Positions 1 to 12,660 of a DNA stretch of 64,000 nt are shown piece after piece. The DNA is from Microstegium vimineum (lineage: Eukaryota; Streptophyta; Magnoliopsida; Poales; Poaceae). The notes under the pieces were generated by a model, which was given only the letters and a program-made list of their open reading frames with translations, was not told where the DNA came from and ran no database searches. The stretch spans positions 7,230,179 through 7,294,178 of the forward strand of contig CM039120.1 in the NCBI GenBank assembly GCA_022036555.1, given 5' to 3'. The position numbers and the translations under genes were made by a program. Every line of letters begins with the position of its first letter. The first letter of the stretch is position 1.

Positions 1-233
1 TCAAAGGGACTTAATCAGCAACTGATCTTGAACGAAAGTATTGTCGATTTACTTCACTTGTTGTAGGGGTTGAGTTTGGTGATCACCTGGTATCATCACT
101 TGAGATTTATTTGAGAAATGAACGCATTAGTTAGCACTGCTTAATCGTTTAATCTGCTTGGCCTAATGATACCTAACCTGATCCTTCTTTTGCTTCTATA
201 TACATTCTTCTTGAATTTATTTACTTTCGCCAG

Positions 234-1880
234 ATGCAATTCATACGAGCGTGCCCAAAAGAAGTTGACTATATCAGAGGCTCCGAATATATTGACAATT
301 GCACTGAAAAGATATCAGGTACCATTAACACTATTAGGTTATTTCCTTCACTCTAAAGGTATCATGCGCTATTGCTAATTTTTTTGTGTCTGGGATGATA
401 TTTTCCTGTGTTAAGTTTGGATCAAAATTTATACATCATCATATTGTTTACTTTCACTGCAAATCCTTTTTTCCTTGAACAGTCTGGTGTTTTGGGCGAG
501 ACCAGCAAGGTTGTCAAGTTCCACGAGCACTTAAATTTGTCACAGTATATGTGTAGAACAGATGATTCTAGTCCTGTGTACAGCTTGTATGCTGTGGTTG
601 TCCACTGCAATGTTACAAATCCAACTGTGTCTGGTCATTATGTATGCTATGTCAAGGATTCCCAAGGGAAGTGGCACGAGATGGACGATAGCGAGGTAAA
701 CAATACTTTCTAAACTTGCTTAGTACAGTGTATTGCATACTGGAAGAATATAAAATGATACCATGTTATAACATCTATCAATTTTTCCTTCAATAATTCC
801 CTTGCCTGCAATTGGTTTTTGATAATCATTGAATGGGCCTTGCATTGGAATCCTGATAAATGTTGATTCATTTCTGTATGACAAAAAGGCTACTTGTCTG
901 GATACAATTATTTCGTGATGTAAAAACGATCAGCCATGTGCCACTTGAACTATTTTTTCCAGCTCAATAGCCTTCAATGATGCCTGTAGGTGAAACCTGT
1001 CTCTATCCAAAAAGTCCTGTCAACATGTCCGTACATGCTGCTTTATGCAAGGTAAATACTGTGCTGCTGTCAGTTAAGACAACTTCATTGTCCTGCATGT
1101 CGTTGTATTGATTCTGTTGACTGTCCTAAATTATGTCGTGTTAATTCAAGCAGATGTTCACCGCGTGCCCCAACCTCTGCAAGGGAAGCAGTGCTCAGTG
1201 AGGGCGCATCATCACATACTAAGCAGCCCAAGCAGATGGAGCGTTCAGGATCGTTTCCTTTGGAAGGAGGCAACCAGAGCAGGCACCAAGGTGGGCAATT
1301 GTCTAAGGATGATGCGGTGCACGACCTTACATACGCATTGGGTACATCTAATAGTTCATCGTACTCGGCACCAGTACCGCCGCCCTGCTTTAGTCGCAGC
1401 AATAGCTCCTCGCTGTTCAGCAGCTCTGATGCAGGGTCAAGCTGCACTTTCAGCAGCGACAGCACTGACAGTACCAGGAAATCCAGCATGGAGTATGACC
1501 ACATATTTGGAACCTCGGGTTATATGCGCCCGGTAAGCCCAGGGGCCATACCCGAGGAAGACAGACTGAGTGACTTGCGGCAAAGGTCTAGCTGGAACCC
1601 TAGCTCTTCAGGTCATGACATGGGTGATGAGGCAGGTAAGTTTGCGTGGCAGTACCAGCGAAGGTATCATCAGGCTGGCAGAAGGGCTCGTGTAGACGGT
1701 GGGGACACCACATCCTTCTCTTATGCTGGTCAAGGTAAATATCAGAGCGGTAGTAGTAGCAGTCGTAACCGTAGTTTCGGTAGTACTAGCTGTAAATTAA
1801 CAGAACAGCGGATGAATACAGGGCCGGCGTTTTTTCTAGAAGTTCGACTAGGGAGAGGCCTATCCAGGTATTTTTACTGA
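234..1880 (+). CDS. Ubiquitin carboxyl-terminal hydrolase (USP/UBP, C19), C-terminal four exons
   Basis: These are the last exons of a plant ubiquitin-specific protease, a cysteine peptidase that removes ubiquitin from proteins. The exons I resolve are 234-318, 483-695, 990-1051 and 1154-1880, all with GT-AG borders and matching phases. Exon 1 carries the motif APNILTIALKRYQ. Exon 2 carries VYSLYAVVVH and SGHYVCYVK, the block with the catalytic histidine, followed by GKWHEMDDSEV. Exon 3 reads VKPVSIQKVLS...YMLLYAR, the usual end of the USP fold, and YARCSPRAP spans the next junction, as in the plant UBP15-19 group. Exon 4 is a long Ser-rich tail. The catalytic Cys box and N-terminus lie before the window. 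The last residues may be misread, because T-runs at 1830-1835 and 1871-1875 look like compensating one-base indels: the shifted frame reads SRSSTRERPIQ. The family is sure; the subgroup is inferred from memory of its members. Confidence 0.9.
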
Positions 1881-2461
1881 TACATAGGGGCTTGGGTTTG
1901 TAGAGAGATTAATTATTCATTCATCATGTATGATGATTACACCATTGCAATTGAAAAAAAAAAGGGGGGGCGTGGTTTATACATGAAGCTGTGTGTCTCT
2001 TCGCTTCATAGGATTCCTATGATTGGCATCTGTAGCCAAGGTTGGTCTTTTTTTTTTTTGCCAAATGGTTTTAAGAAAAAAAAAGCAGCAGTAGTGTTCG
2101 ACTTTCTCAACGTCTTCACCAAATGTGATTATCCGACCCTGGGCAGATCGGGAGAAAGAAAAGATGAATTCAGAGAACCGTGACAAAAAATGCCGAAGTG
2201 TGCTTTTTTGTCACTGTCGGCTTTTCTTTCTGTCGTGTTGTAAACGGTTGGATTAAACACATTTGGAAGGCGCTGAACATGTGGAGCATGATCTGACTAC
2301 TTTATCTTCAAATTTGGGCAAAAAAAAAAGAGTCAGTGTTTTGCACGACGTTGCAGGCTCAGCGGATTTCCACTATATACTGATTAATCATCCCCAAAGA
2401 AATTCTATTTCTCTGCTCCCGCCATGATCTCCTTTAGTTTTAAGTCAGGTCTGCATGCATC

Positions 2462-2467
2462 AATAAA
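2462..2467 (+). terminator. Candidate poly(A) signal AATAAA downstream of the USP gene
   Basis: An AATAAA hexamer lies about 580 bp after the USP stop codon on the same strand, with no other gene between. Plant poly(A) signals are loose, so this is only a plausible 3' end. Confidence 0.3.
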
Positions 2468-2543
2468 CCTGTAGGGACGAGGACCATCACTGTCAGCCCA
2501 TCAGTGAAATCTTTCGCTAGCTGGGCTGACTGTGTACAACCTG

Positions 2544-2635
2544 TTCAGCCCGACTGAAGCAGGCCGGAGTCTGGAGAACTCCTTTCGTTTCATTTGCATT
2601 GCACTTCAGCCCGACTGAAGCAGGCTGGAGTCTGG
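2544..2635 (+). repeat. Short direct repeat, two 31-bp copies
   Basis: A 31-bp unit beginning TTCAGCCCGACTGAAGCAGG occurs at 2544-2574 and 2605-2635 with one C/T difference and a 61-bp period. It lies in the USP 3' flank. Confidence 0.8.
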
Positions 2636-5492
2636 GAAGAAGAATGTGCATCTTTCTTTATTCTTTCTGTTTAGGAAGAAAACATGCCGTAGGCAAATCT
2701 ATGTTCTAACACGTTAGGGCCGTTTTCTGCGAACAGCTTAAGATAAAGTATTTAAACATTTTAAGTTGCCAGTTCCATACCTGATGCATCACTTTTTAAG
2801 CTGCCAGTTCCTATAAAGTAGTTCAAACAATATTACATTCACGTCCTATAACATTTGCTTAGGTTAGGCATTTAGATCTCTAAACATGTGAACATTTCAT
2901 CACTCCAAAGCTCTAACATCCGTTTATCTCTTTACTGAAAAAAATGTAAAACCTTCAAAATATTTCTAAAAAGTAAATCTTTTTTTTTGGGAAAATGTCA
3001 AGATTGTTTTTTTAATTGACGTACTTCTGGCCTCTGTACCAGGAGTGCACACAGCTATTTTTTCAAAACGTAGGCTAAGAGTCCTCTTAGTGTGGAATCA
3101 TCAGTCATGCATCTACAACTTCATACCACCACACAAAACATGGCCCTTTTCAAATTTTCTAACCAAATTCATGTAATGTGCATGTCTGGATATCTCCTTT
3201 TTTTGAGCTACCAAAATTTGAATAAATATTGCATTTACATTCTCAAATTTGTTTAATATTGCACAATTAAATATGTACTATGTGAGATTTCGAACTCTAA
3301 AGTTGTCAACATTTTGTTTACACATCTCAAAACCTATCAACATGTAGACACTTTGATCCATAAAAGAAAAATATTTTTTACATTTAGATCCAAACTAAAG
3401 AAAATAATTTGACATTGTTTAACCCTAAAAAAATTAAATTGCCATTTTCATTTATCTCAAAATCAGATCAGTAGCGGTCACGGCGGGTGAGTAGTTCACA
3501 TGGACGGTTATGATAAAACCTACTTTGTTTAAAATGCAAAACTATTATTTTTACATCACACATGATTCAACAAATTGGGTTCTCTGGATTTGACATGCAA
3601 TTGCTATGCTAACTACTGCAGCTTTCAAATGCCTTTTGCATTGCAACCTGCTAGAAAAATTGCTTTCAAATACACTTACATGCAAAAAAAAAAACTGAAT
3701 GGTGCATTTGTTAATGACTTTTTTTTTTTCAAATTCACTGTGAACATTTGTGTTGTTAAAATTCTCATACACCATATTTATAGCATTTAGGAAAGTGATA
3801 TTGAACAGACAATAATGTTAATTTTCATATTTGCAATGGCTTGGCGAGGACAAGCTCATATATATATCAAAAGCATGTGTCATCTCTTCGTATTCATGGA
3901 GTCAACCTAGCTGAATTTTGAGTGATCTCTTTTATATTGAATTCAAGATTAGTCATATAAAAAATTATTTCAATATGTAGACAAAAAATATTGAAAATTG
4001 TGCAGATAATTTTGAAAAAGATTTTTCCCTTGGTGCTATAATAAGTCTTTTTAGATCATGCTGCCCAAACTGATAATGTAAATATCTTAGTGGTGGAATG
4101 CATTTTTTTTGTGCATGTGTGATGTGTATGTGTGTGTGTAATGTAATTGAGCATTGCATCCCATTATGAGCAAAGGTACAATTCTTTTACCTTACCATCA
4201 TGCTACATAGATCATGATTTTGAAAGGGAAACCAGTAAATATATACAACCACTGGTCCCCTCAAAATTTCTGCCAAGTACAATTCTCTAATTTTGATCCC
4301 TTTATTTTCATCCGTCCGTGCTTGACAGATATGTGTAGGGAAAATTTTGATTACACTGCTTGATTCATGGTTGTCTGCAAGGAACCTTTGTTCTTCTTCT
4401 TTTAATTTCTTATTTATAACGGCTTGAATTCTACATGTTTTCAGTAAATATTGATATAGTGTATATCTATGTGAATGACTTTGCCAGTGAATTGATCGTT
4501 TGGGTTATGAAGATGGAATAATTCGGTTCATTATAATTTAATTAGATATTTACCAATAAGTTTGGTTGGAGTTGGACCCAATGATTGTAGGACGACCAGC
4601 ATTATTCCCTTTTCTTTAAAACTGATCAAACCTTTTTAGCCGTGATCTCTTGTTTGCATGGAATTCTTCACAACCCCAGTTATTTCATGTGAACTCCCTT
4701 TGCTGAGTAATGCTAGCTTTTAATCTATCATATTATTCCTCTTACTGTGTATATAGGTTCTGTTAGGTGAGATCATATTATTGAAAAGCTGAGCATATAT
4801 TATTTGGTTCTTTATTCCTCAAACACACATCACCATTTGTAATACCCAAAAATCTGGCTTTCCTGTTTCATTTATGACCACCAACACATGCATATTATGT
4901 TTAGGTTTGTGACACTAAAATTATACTATAGTAGACATATGTGCTCCAAAATAAATGACGATGAGTACTGTGAACATGAGTGGATGTATGTGGATGTAAA
5001 AGTGTTCCTATAGTATTCTCTTGTGTTTTTTTCATTCTGTAGCTGGGCTATATTGTTATAAGAAAAATGGTGAACGGTGAAAATCTGCTTGCCTGGAAAA
5101 CTAGACGTCAAAGGCTTAACCTACTTTGTTAAGTCTAGACTGGAGAGTGTTAGCTAGGGTTGTGTGAGGGCTAGAATAAATTGAGCCAACGAAATAAGAA
5201 CTCTTATATATCATGTGTTGTGGCACTTCTTCTGTTATTTATACATATACATATATCTTTCTTCTTTCCTTGTTATTACTTCAATCAAATTTCATGGATA
5301 TACAATTCACAAAAAAAAATCATGGATATACCTTGTCTATCATGTATGTCTGTAATTACGTACAATAGATTAATTAACGTCCTTATAACTTCTTTTTGCA
5401 AAAGTTTCTGATGAATTAACCTAAGCCTAATATTCTGCAGGAGAGCTTTATCCAATCTGTACGCGTGAGGAGTAGACGGCGGGGAGAGTTAT

Positions 5493-7420
5493 GAAGCCAT
5501 GCATGCATAGAGCTGGAGCGCTACCGTCGTCAGGGAGCTCAGGGTCGACGAACCGTTGAAGGGTGCATGTTCTTCCTCCACTACCGTCCGTGACTTTGAA
5601 TACAAACTGAATCCGCGAGAAACATATTTATATCGAAACTCAGGTGCAGAATAATGCCCAGACTCATGAGCAAACGTTTTGATGACATGGGCGGTGCCCA
5701 TCGTGCTTTTTTTTTCTTTGATGATTTTGTTTTGAACATATTTCTTTTCTCTGATGGTTCATGTCAAGATATTGGTTGCTATGGTTAATTGCTGGTTGTA
5801 AACTTTGTGGAGTATAAGTAAGCGGAAGTTAACTTTTGACCGTGGCAGTTGTGGTCTGTGATTCTAGTATGTAATACTACTGCAAACTGTAGACTCGCCC
5901 CTTACCCTTTTACTAGGCCGGTCCTACCTGCCGTTGTGTTGTGTGCACTGTGGCAGTGGCACACCCGGCCAGGAAGGACCAGCCCGGCTACCAGATGACA
6001 AGACGGCCAGACCATGTGAAGACCAGCCAGGTGAGCAAATGCAACTCCACGCGCCGTGCACTGTGCTCCCAGTCTGCCTGTGACCCTCCCTGTGGCAGTG
6101 TGGCTGTGTGTGTGCCAGGCTGCCAGCTCCCAGCAGCTGCTACAGGCAGGCTGCAGCCTACTGGAGTACTACGTACAGCACTGTAGCAGCGCCACGGCAG
6201 CGGGCAACCACGGCCATGGCGAGGCTAGGCAAGGGCTAGGCAGGCTACGGCGCGAGTAGGCCTGCAGCATGGGCAGACGCGATAAGCTTCGGTGGGGGCA
6301 CGGACGCGGCGGGGCAGTCCGATCCATCGAGTCCGTCGCCGGCCGGTGCGGGTGCCGGGCACTGGCACTGGCACTGGCACTGGCAGGGCCGGCCGGCATT
6401 CATGATTCAGGTCCGGACGGTTGCGGCGTTCTGCATACTACGAGTAGCTGCATGTGTGGGGTCTGTCGACTGTCCCTGTCCGTGCACGGAGACCTGGCGC
6501 GCGGACATGGCGACCTGGATGATGATTTCATGCGTGTTTCCAGCCGCCCGGACCCCGGTCGCGGAGGCCGGCCGGCCGTCATCATGCCTCGTGCTGTATT
6601 GTTGGCCGCTCGGCGTCGTCGCGTGCGTGCGGCAGCGTACGGCGGCGCCACATTATAATAGTACTGTACTCCATGAAGAACGAAAGCCGTAACCGTAGTA
6701 GTGGTATGTGTTCAGATGGACATGGAGGAGTCATGGGCCATGTCATCCCCATCCGGCTGCCGCCGTGTTCGATCGCCCAGCGGCCCCAGCCGTTTGTTCG
6801 ATCGGTGCGTTGAAAGGACTGGATTCGTGCTTGCCGTTCGTTCCTAGGTGCGTGCAGTGGTATCCCATACAGTATTCAGATAACTACGCGCATTGTAGTG
6901 TGGGAGTAGTTCATCCCAATAAGGTGGCTGGGTGAGCTTCTCTCTATCTCTTCATTATCTGGGTATATAGTAGGTCATCCCAATAAGGTGGTTGTAAACT
7001 TACCTATGCCGAGACAAAAATGGTTAATGGCTGTTTAACGCGGTACTGCTGTTGTCACAAGCCATAACCATACTCGTTGGAGGAGGGTGTTTGGATCACA
7101 GGACTAAACTTCAGTCCTCACATTAGATATGATGTTTATTAGATGTCAATTAGAAGTATTAAATATGAGATAATTATAAAACTAATTGCATAAGTCGTAG
7201 CTAATTCACAAGACTATTAATTCTAATTCATTTATGATTAACCCATATTTACTATAGTAAAAGGTTATAATTTGACTTTAAGCTGTCGTGGTGGAGAGAG
7301 AAAACGATAAAATAAAGAGCCCTTATTTCTAAAGGAGCATGGAGGAGACCCATACTTCTCAGTTCCGGCATATTTCCACCCATGACTCGAGTTGCGGTCG
7401 CTTGAGCCCGATGCATCACC
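5493..7420. other. Intergenic with a GC-rich island (about 5940-6660)
   Basis: The overlapping ORFs on both strands of the GC island are low-complexity and match no family I recognise. It contains a GGCACT hexamer tandem at about 6358-6387 and a 17-bp direct repeat TCATCCCAATAAGGTGG at 6911-6927 and 6975-6991. At 7090-7260 there is half of a grass hAT-like MITE (TGTTTGGATCACAGGACTAA ... ATAATTATAAAACTAATTGC). Confidence 0.5.
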
Positions 7421-7425
7421 ACAAC

Positions 7426-8619
7426 TGTTAGAATAATTGACAATTTTCATGTCATTTTAATTCCGTAAATTAACATAATAATGATGACATATAAAAGATT
7501 ATTTAAAGTTGAGATCATGACATCAACTGTATTCATAACAATACGAAACATGTTGATATCAAAAACATGTAAACATGTGTGTGTAATATATATATATATA
7601 GCATCATGAAAAGGCATGGCATATATCTCTTAACAACAACAAACAAACTGCATATGAAACCAGAACATAAAACTAGCAGGTACAAAGAGCAGACATATTA
7701 CAAAACGACACAACAGAGCATGTGAAACAGACTCGCTACAACTGATGAAACAACATGGATGAACTATTGAAACATATAAATATTGTACAGCGGAAAACAG
7801 AGACATGACGAGATGAACATACCCTCCCATCCGCGCAGCATCCGATGATCAAGAACCTTGACCAACCTCGATGGTCATGATGTAGAGGACGAAAGTGTAC
7901 TGTCCACCGGGAAGAAGAAGACGACGACGACGAACGCCGGCAGGAAGACGACGGCGGCGTCACCTACGGGAAGAAGACGGTCGGCGGCGGCGGCTCCAGG
8001 AAGAGGACCACTGCGACGGCGGCAGCAACCTCCTGGAAGAAGAAGACGACGTCGGCTACATCAGGAGCGTCTCCTCCGAGAAGAAGACGACGATGACGAA
8101 CAGCGGCGACGTTGGGTAGTCGCGTAGACGCTCTCTCAAAAACCTAATTACCGATCCCTCGTGCAAGGTCTCGAACGGCAAGGGCTCCAGAGGCACCTGC
8201 TCTCTCGCTTCTCCGTGCGCGCGGAGTTACGAGATGGGAATGCAACTAGCAGCGGAATTGTATCTAGAAAATGTGTTCTGTTCGAAACTGTCTCGAGTTA
8301 AAACTGGGTGGGAATATATCTCTCACAGGGGAGTCCAAGGAGTTGCGCAGAAGGCCATGAGCGCAGGGAATCGGAAGAGACACGGGCGCATGCGTGCAGG
8401 TGTGCATGATCATTATTGGAAGAATGAAACCCCGTACTTATTGGACGGATGAAACTTCCGTAATAAGTTGAAACTCCCGTGGTTAATGACTATTAAAATT
8501 TAACACGACCCGCCCTTTAGACTTCTAATCCGGTACAAATAAAATATATACAATTACACACCATAGAGCTATTGATTTATTGAATAAATAAATAGGCCAG
8601 ACCCATAATAAATCCAACA
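7426..8619. mobile_element. Solo LTR of a retrotransposon
   Basis: The block starts TGTTAGAAT and ends ATCCA(ACA). If the end is 8616, it is flanked by a perfect 5-bp duplication ACAAC (7421-7425 and 8617-8621). If the end is 8619, the termini form the classical TGTTRGA.../...TCCAACA inverted pair, but the duplication is then 4/5 (ACAAC/ACACC). There is no primer-binding site, gag or pol beside it, so it is a single LTR left by intra-element recombination. The interior holds an (AT)n tract near 7590 and a GC-rich GAAGAAGACGACGACG-type low-complexity block at 7900-8110, which explains the spurious Ser/Arg-rich ORFs. Family unknown; the end motif suggests copia. Confidence 0.7.
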
Positions 8620-8800
8620 ACACCCAAACTCTTCACCTAGCGGCTTCCGTCAACGTGTGGGCCTCCTCCCCCTGCTCCTCACGAAGCATGGTGGGTGTGA
8701 CTTCAATCATGGAGCACGCCGCTCTCCTGGTTCTCAATCCCTAGCTTGGACGAACACGGTGTCACAAGGGTTTTCCTCGGAGGGGACCGAGCATATTTAT

Positions 8801-9074
8801 GCCCTCTTTGGCATAGCTTCGGGGGACTCCGGCTCCTGCTACCGTTCGTTACTATAGAATGGATGTATCGAGGAGTCGGAGGAGCTACAAAATGTGGATC
8901 CTCCGACTCTTCCTCTTCTCAGTTCATTTGTTGTCTCGATTTCTGAAATGGCTCCTGGCTACTTCTCAGTTCATTTGTTGTCTCGATTTCTAAAATGGCT
9001 ATAGTGTTACACAGTGTCACTACAGTGATCGACGGGAAGGAGCTGGAACCGATCGAAGCTGTGCCAAAATGGCC
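8801..9074. mobile_element. hAT-like MITE with 21-bp imperfect inverted termini
   Basis: The left end GCCCTCTTTGGCATAGCTTC and the reverse complement of the right end (GGCCATTTTGGCACAGCTTC) match at about 17 of 21 positions. Internal sequence is of the CTCCGGCTCC / GGAGTCGGAGGAG type common in grass hAT MITEs. No clear 8-bp target duplication was found. It contains the 39-bp duplication listed separately. Confidence 0.65.
8915..9000 (+). repeat. 39-bp near-tandem duplication
   Basis: Copies at 8915-8953 and 8962-9000 begin CTTCTCAGTTCATTTGTTGT and differ at one base, with an 8-bp spacer. They sit inside the hAT-like MITE. Confidence 0.85.
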
Positions 9075-9079
9075 CTTAG

Positions 9080-10187
9080 AGTTGGAGTGTGTGGTGTACA
9101 TGAATTGTGCTTGGTAGGAGTGTTACGTTCCAAGTCTGCTCGTACAGACTCATCCATTTTTGAGCATGCAGTCAACACGGGTTCACTTTAGTTCTTACAA
9201 GTACAATATCTATGCTAATGCTACGGACAAATGAATCAAATAACTAAAATATTTGTTTGTCAATCAACAAGATATTAAAGAACCATACAAAACAGAGGAA
9301 ACATCTAGATTCATATATATTGTATTGACAAATATAACAATATGTGATGATACAGTGGAACCATAATTCAATTATTAATAAAATCCATGTGTTATTTTTC
9401 ATGATAAATATCTAGATATTATATAATACATAATATTGAGAAGTCTTCACCCATGTCTCCTGTTGTTTGAACCAAATATATTATATTGCCTTGGATAATC
9501 AATCATGCCAAACACAAGTTCGTGCTCCCCTTTGTCTACTCCCATGAGGAGATAATAATCCACGACATTTATCGACTCCAAGGTACAATAATTATGTGCA
9601 CAAATGTTTTTATTGACAACATAAGTGTCATAATTGTGGCAAAAATGTTCTTTATACTTACGGTGAGGAAAGATGTGCCATTCTAGTTTGCATGTAACTA
9701 AAGATGCCTTGTTCTACCACCAATATAGATTAGAGAACCCATGTACTCAACATAATTTTGGTCGAGATATATAAATAGTATCATGATCATTTTGAGTCAA
9801 TGACGCATGCATCATAAGAAACAACGCCTTTGAGGTCATAAACTCATGAAAGATTGCGATCAAACAGAATACTTCCCATCATCGTAAAATATTGTACGTA
9901 TATTTTTACCAATCAAGTCAAATTTTTGGGACTAAAATCAATGACGTCAATTGGAAACATAAGGTATACTACCTTTATCCTAAAAAGATGCAACTATGGT
10001 ATAGATACGGTTCACGTGTTTTATATTTGATCATATTTCTAGTAAAAAGTATTTAAATTTATGACTCAAAATTAATTTATTATAATCATAATTTATAATT
10101 AATCTAATGATACTTATAAATATTTATAGTTTTTTATTTATAATTGGTTAAATTTAATATACTAAACTAGAATAGCAGAAATGCATA
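9080..10187. other. Intergenic, AT-rich
   Basis: No coding signal. The part from about 9970 to 10165 resembles a decayed Stowaway-type element (CCTTTATCCTAAAAAGATGC at its left side), but its right end cannot be defined. Confidence 0.5.
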
Positions 10188-10395
10188 CTAGTACCTTCGT
10201 TCCAAATTAACTGTTGTTTTGGGTTTTTGTGTTACAACTTTGACTAGATTTATATAAAATACGTGTAATATTTGTGTATCTAAATAAATTTATTATAAAA
10301 CTAGATCAAAATATCTATTAATAATGTTTTATATAAAATTAATCTAAAATTTTTTTCGGAACGTGAGAAAAACAGATATTTTAAGACGGAGGGAG
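10188..10395. mobile_element. Stowaway-like MITE
   Basis: Termini CTAGTACCTTCGTTCCAAAT and the complement of AAGACGGAGGGAG form the CTCCCTCCGT-type Stowaway inverted repeat, bounded by TA at 10186-10187 and 10396-10397. About 208 bp and non-coding. Confidence 0.8.
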
Positions 10396-10399
10396 TATA

Positions 10400-11983
10400 T
10401 TATTAGCCATGCCCTCCTAGTCCTAGCGTCCTACTTGAAGGGCCAACCGCCGGTTCTCTGAATCTCTGGTCACACGATAACTTGCTTTTATCTGCACAGA
10501 GCATTTATCAGCAACAGTACTGCACGGTCAAGTTATGTCGTGGTCCCATCATGGACGGATCACGGACGGGACAGCCACATGTCAAAATTGTTGCACCGCG
10601 ACAGCTTCAACAGCAACGGTACGCTTGCTTGATTACGGCGACGTACCGTACCGTGCTAGACATGCATGCATATAGTATATCTGAAGGCCGTGCATAAGGA
10701 CCAGTTTGGGTTTGGGTCTCTGTTATTTAATTTGCTATTATATAACTTATAAATCTCTCACAATTACAATTTGCTAAATGTATGATGATTTTTTTTGGCC
10801 AACATTTTTTTTTTAAAAAAAGATATCCAACTTTCATTTGCAAAATCTGTGGTGTGACCAATTTTGATCGAAATCAATTAACTTGAAGTTATAAATATAA
10901 ATGTGATTGACTAAAAACTTATCTTAAATGTACAGTAATTCACTTGAACGGGTACTTTTGGGACAGAGCAGAGGGAGTAATAATTCCTGGAGCCATCAAC
11001 CACGTGGGAAGGGACGCGATGCCCAGTTAATGGCCACACGTACGCGTTCCAGCGGCCTCGGATCAAAGCAACGCAATGCAATGGGCAGCCGAAACCGGAT
11101 GCCCCCGCGCTAGCTGCGTCGCCGGCCAGCCAGCCCACCACGCTTTGATCGACGAACGAATCTCCGCGCCGGGTACAGCAGGTATCGTCTCGGGCAGCGT
11201 TCCAGCTCGGTGCGAGAACCGAAGCGCGCGCACGGCGGCAGGGCCATGGGCAACCGGCCGTGGCGACGCGAGGAGAGGACGAGGCACGCGCGCGTCGAGT
11301 GAGAGGAAAGAAAGAGAAAGAAGTCCCCAAGGAACGGCCTTGCCGCGTGAAACTGACGACAGCAAGCGGCGGCTCAGAGTCCCAGACAGACAGAGGCAAG
11401 GCCATTCCGCTCCTTGGACGAGATCAAGGAGAATAGCGACTCGAAAGCCTTTCCTCCGGCCTCCTACCCACCGGTTCACATCCAACCTCCGTAGACAAGA
11501 TGTTTCACCACACTTTCCGGAGAAGGAGCACCGGACGGCCGATGCGAATGATGCCTAACTAATCTTCTTGGTTGCACAGATACCATTCCTTCCCGGAAGC
11601 TACAGTAGCTACTAGTGACGCTAGCGCCTGCGATAGGATGTCCAGTGCTAACGCTTGCTTGCCAATGCCAGCCACAGGCGGAAGACACTGACCTAGCTGG
11701 AGACTGGAGAGGTCGTCACAAGAGCTCCAGTTGCATGAGCCTGTCTACTGCTCTGGTGTGTGTGTGTGTAACACCCCGTGTACCTAAGCGCGCAACAAAA
11801 AACTATATTTATCTAGAGATAAGCTAAAAATATCTATAATTTCTATTTAATTATTATATGTTAAAATAACAAATATAATTAAGATATGTTTAGTAAAAGA
11901 GTTTCATTAAAAGCTTAATGCATGGATGAGAGATATAAATAAAGAAGAGAGGTAAGATAAGCTATTTTTAAAATCTTTATTCT
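10400..11983. other. Intergenic with GC-rich patch 10980-11540
   Basis: ORFs up to 164 codons occur on both strands of the GC-rich patch but mirror one another and carry no domain I know. A (GT)n run is at 11757-11768. I see no gene that I can support. Confidence 0.5.
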
Positions 11984-11998
11984 AACTCATATCTGTAT

Positions 11999-12208
11999 AT
12001 CCCCAGATGTAATGGAAAACTATTTATTGTTTAAACTAGGAGCCGGGTCAATCTTTTAAGACTGACTTTCTTTTTTCTTTTCATCCAACCTTTATAATAT
12101 TGGGTTGTGTACATCCTTGGATGTAGAGGTCGGATTTTGTTATCCATTATCTAAAAAAAAATATCCCTGAATATAGATGCCGGATATTGAATATTCTTTA
12201 TCGAAAAA
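11999..12208 (+). mobile_element. 5'-truncated LINE (L1-type) insertion
   Basis: The block ends in A-rich tails and contains the LINE 3'-end phrase GTGTACATCCTTGGATGTAG...TTATCCATTATCTAAAAAAAA, typical of grass L1 elements. It is flanked by a perfect 15-bp target duplication AACTCATATCTGTAT (11984-11998 and 12209-12223). The tail is partly duplicated: TATCC...GATGCCGGATATTG...TTATCGAAAAAAA follows the first A-run. Confidence 0.8.
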
Positions 12209-12383
12209 AACTCATATCTGTATTAGAGAAGTAGCAGTTTGACCTATGAAAACTATTTTAAAAACAATGTTCATTTAAACAAAACAACTCTGGTGACGAG
12301 CGTAGTATAAAATACGGAGTATACCCCTTTATCTACAGTCCTCGTTGCATCCATCAAATCAAATAAAAAATAACATGTTATAG

Positions 12384-12660
12384 GGTGTGTTTAGTTTCCC
12401 AACTTTTCAATCATATCGAATTTCTATTCTCCGTTGTATTAAAATACCGACACATATATAGAGTACTAAATATAGATGAAATAAAAAACTAATTACACAG
12501 TTTTGTTGTACTTTGCGAGACCAACATTTTAAACCTAATTAATCAATGTTTGGACAATTATTACCAAATAAAAACAAAACTGTTACAGTGTGACGTGACA
12601 AGTGCTACATAATTTTTTTCACCCAATTTTCAAATTTTCAGGATTATGTCAAAACATCAA
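12384..12660. mobile_element. Decayed hAT-like MITE (GGGTGTGTTTAGTT type)
   Basis: The left side GGGTGTGTTTAGTTTCCCAA and internal phrases ACTAATTACACAGTTTT, GAGACCAACATTTTAAACCT and ACAATTATTACCAAATAAAA follow a very common grass element. The right terminus is not clear, so the border is approximate. Confidence 0.6.

Larger units (their letters stand above)
1881..5430. other. Intergenic, AT-rich, no gene recognised
   Basis: 3' UTR and spacer after the USP gene. It has poly(T)/poly(A) runs and a short GT-rich stretch near 4126-4140. The ORFs here are under 86 codons and show no domain. A GT-AG-like exon end reading ESFIQSVRVRSRRRGEL* at 5442-5492 was seen, but nothing links it to a gene. Confidence 0.6.

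Noticed and set aside
5442..5492. Possible terminal exon reading ESFIQSVRVRSRRRGEL
   Set aside because: An acceptor-like CTGCAG precedes it, but no matching donor exon or family could be tied to it; linking it to the USP gene would replace a plausible natural stop.
10911..11558. Overlapping ORFs of 140-164 codons in a GC-rich patch
   Set aside because: No start context, splice pattern or domain favours either strand.
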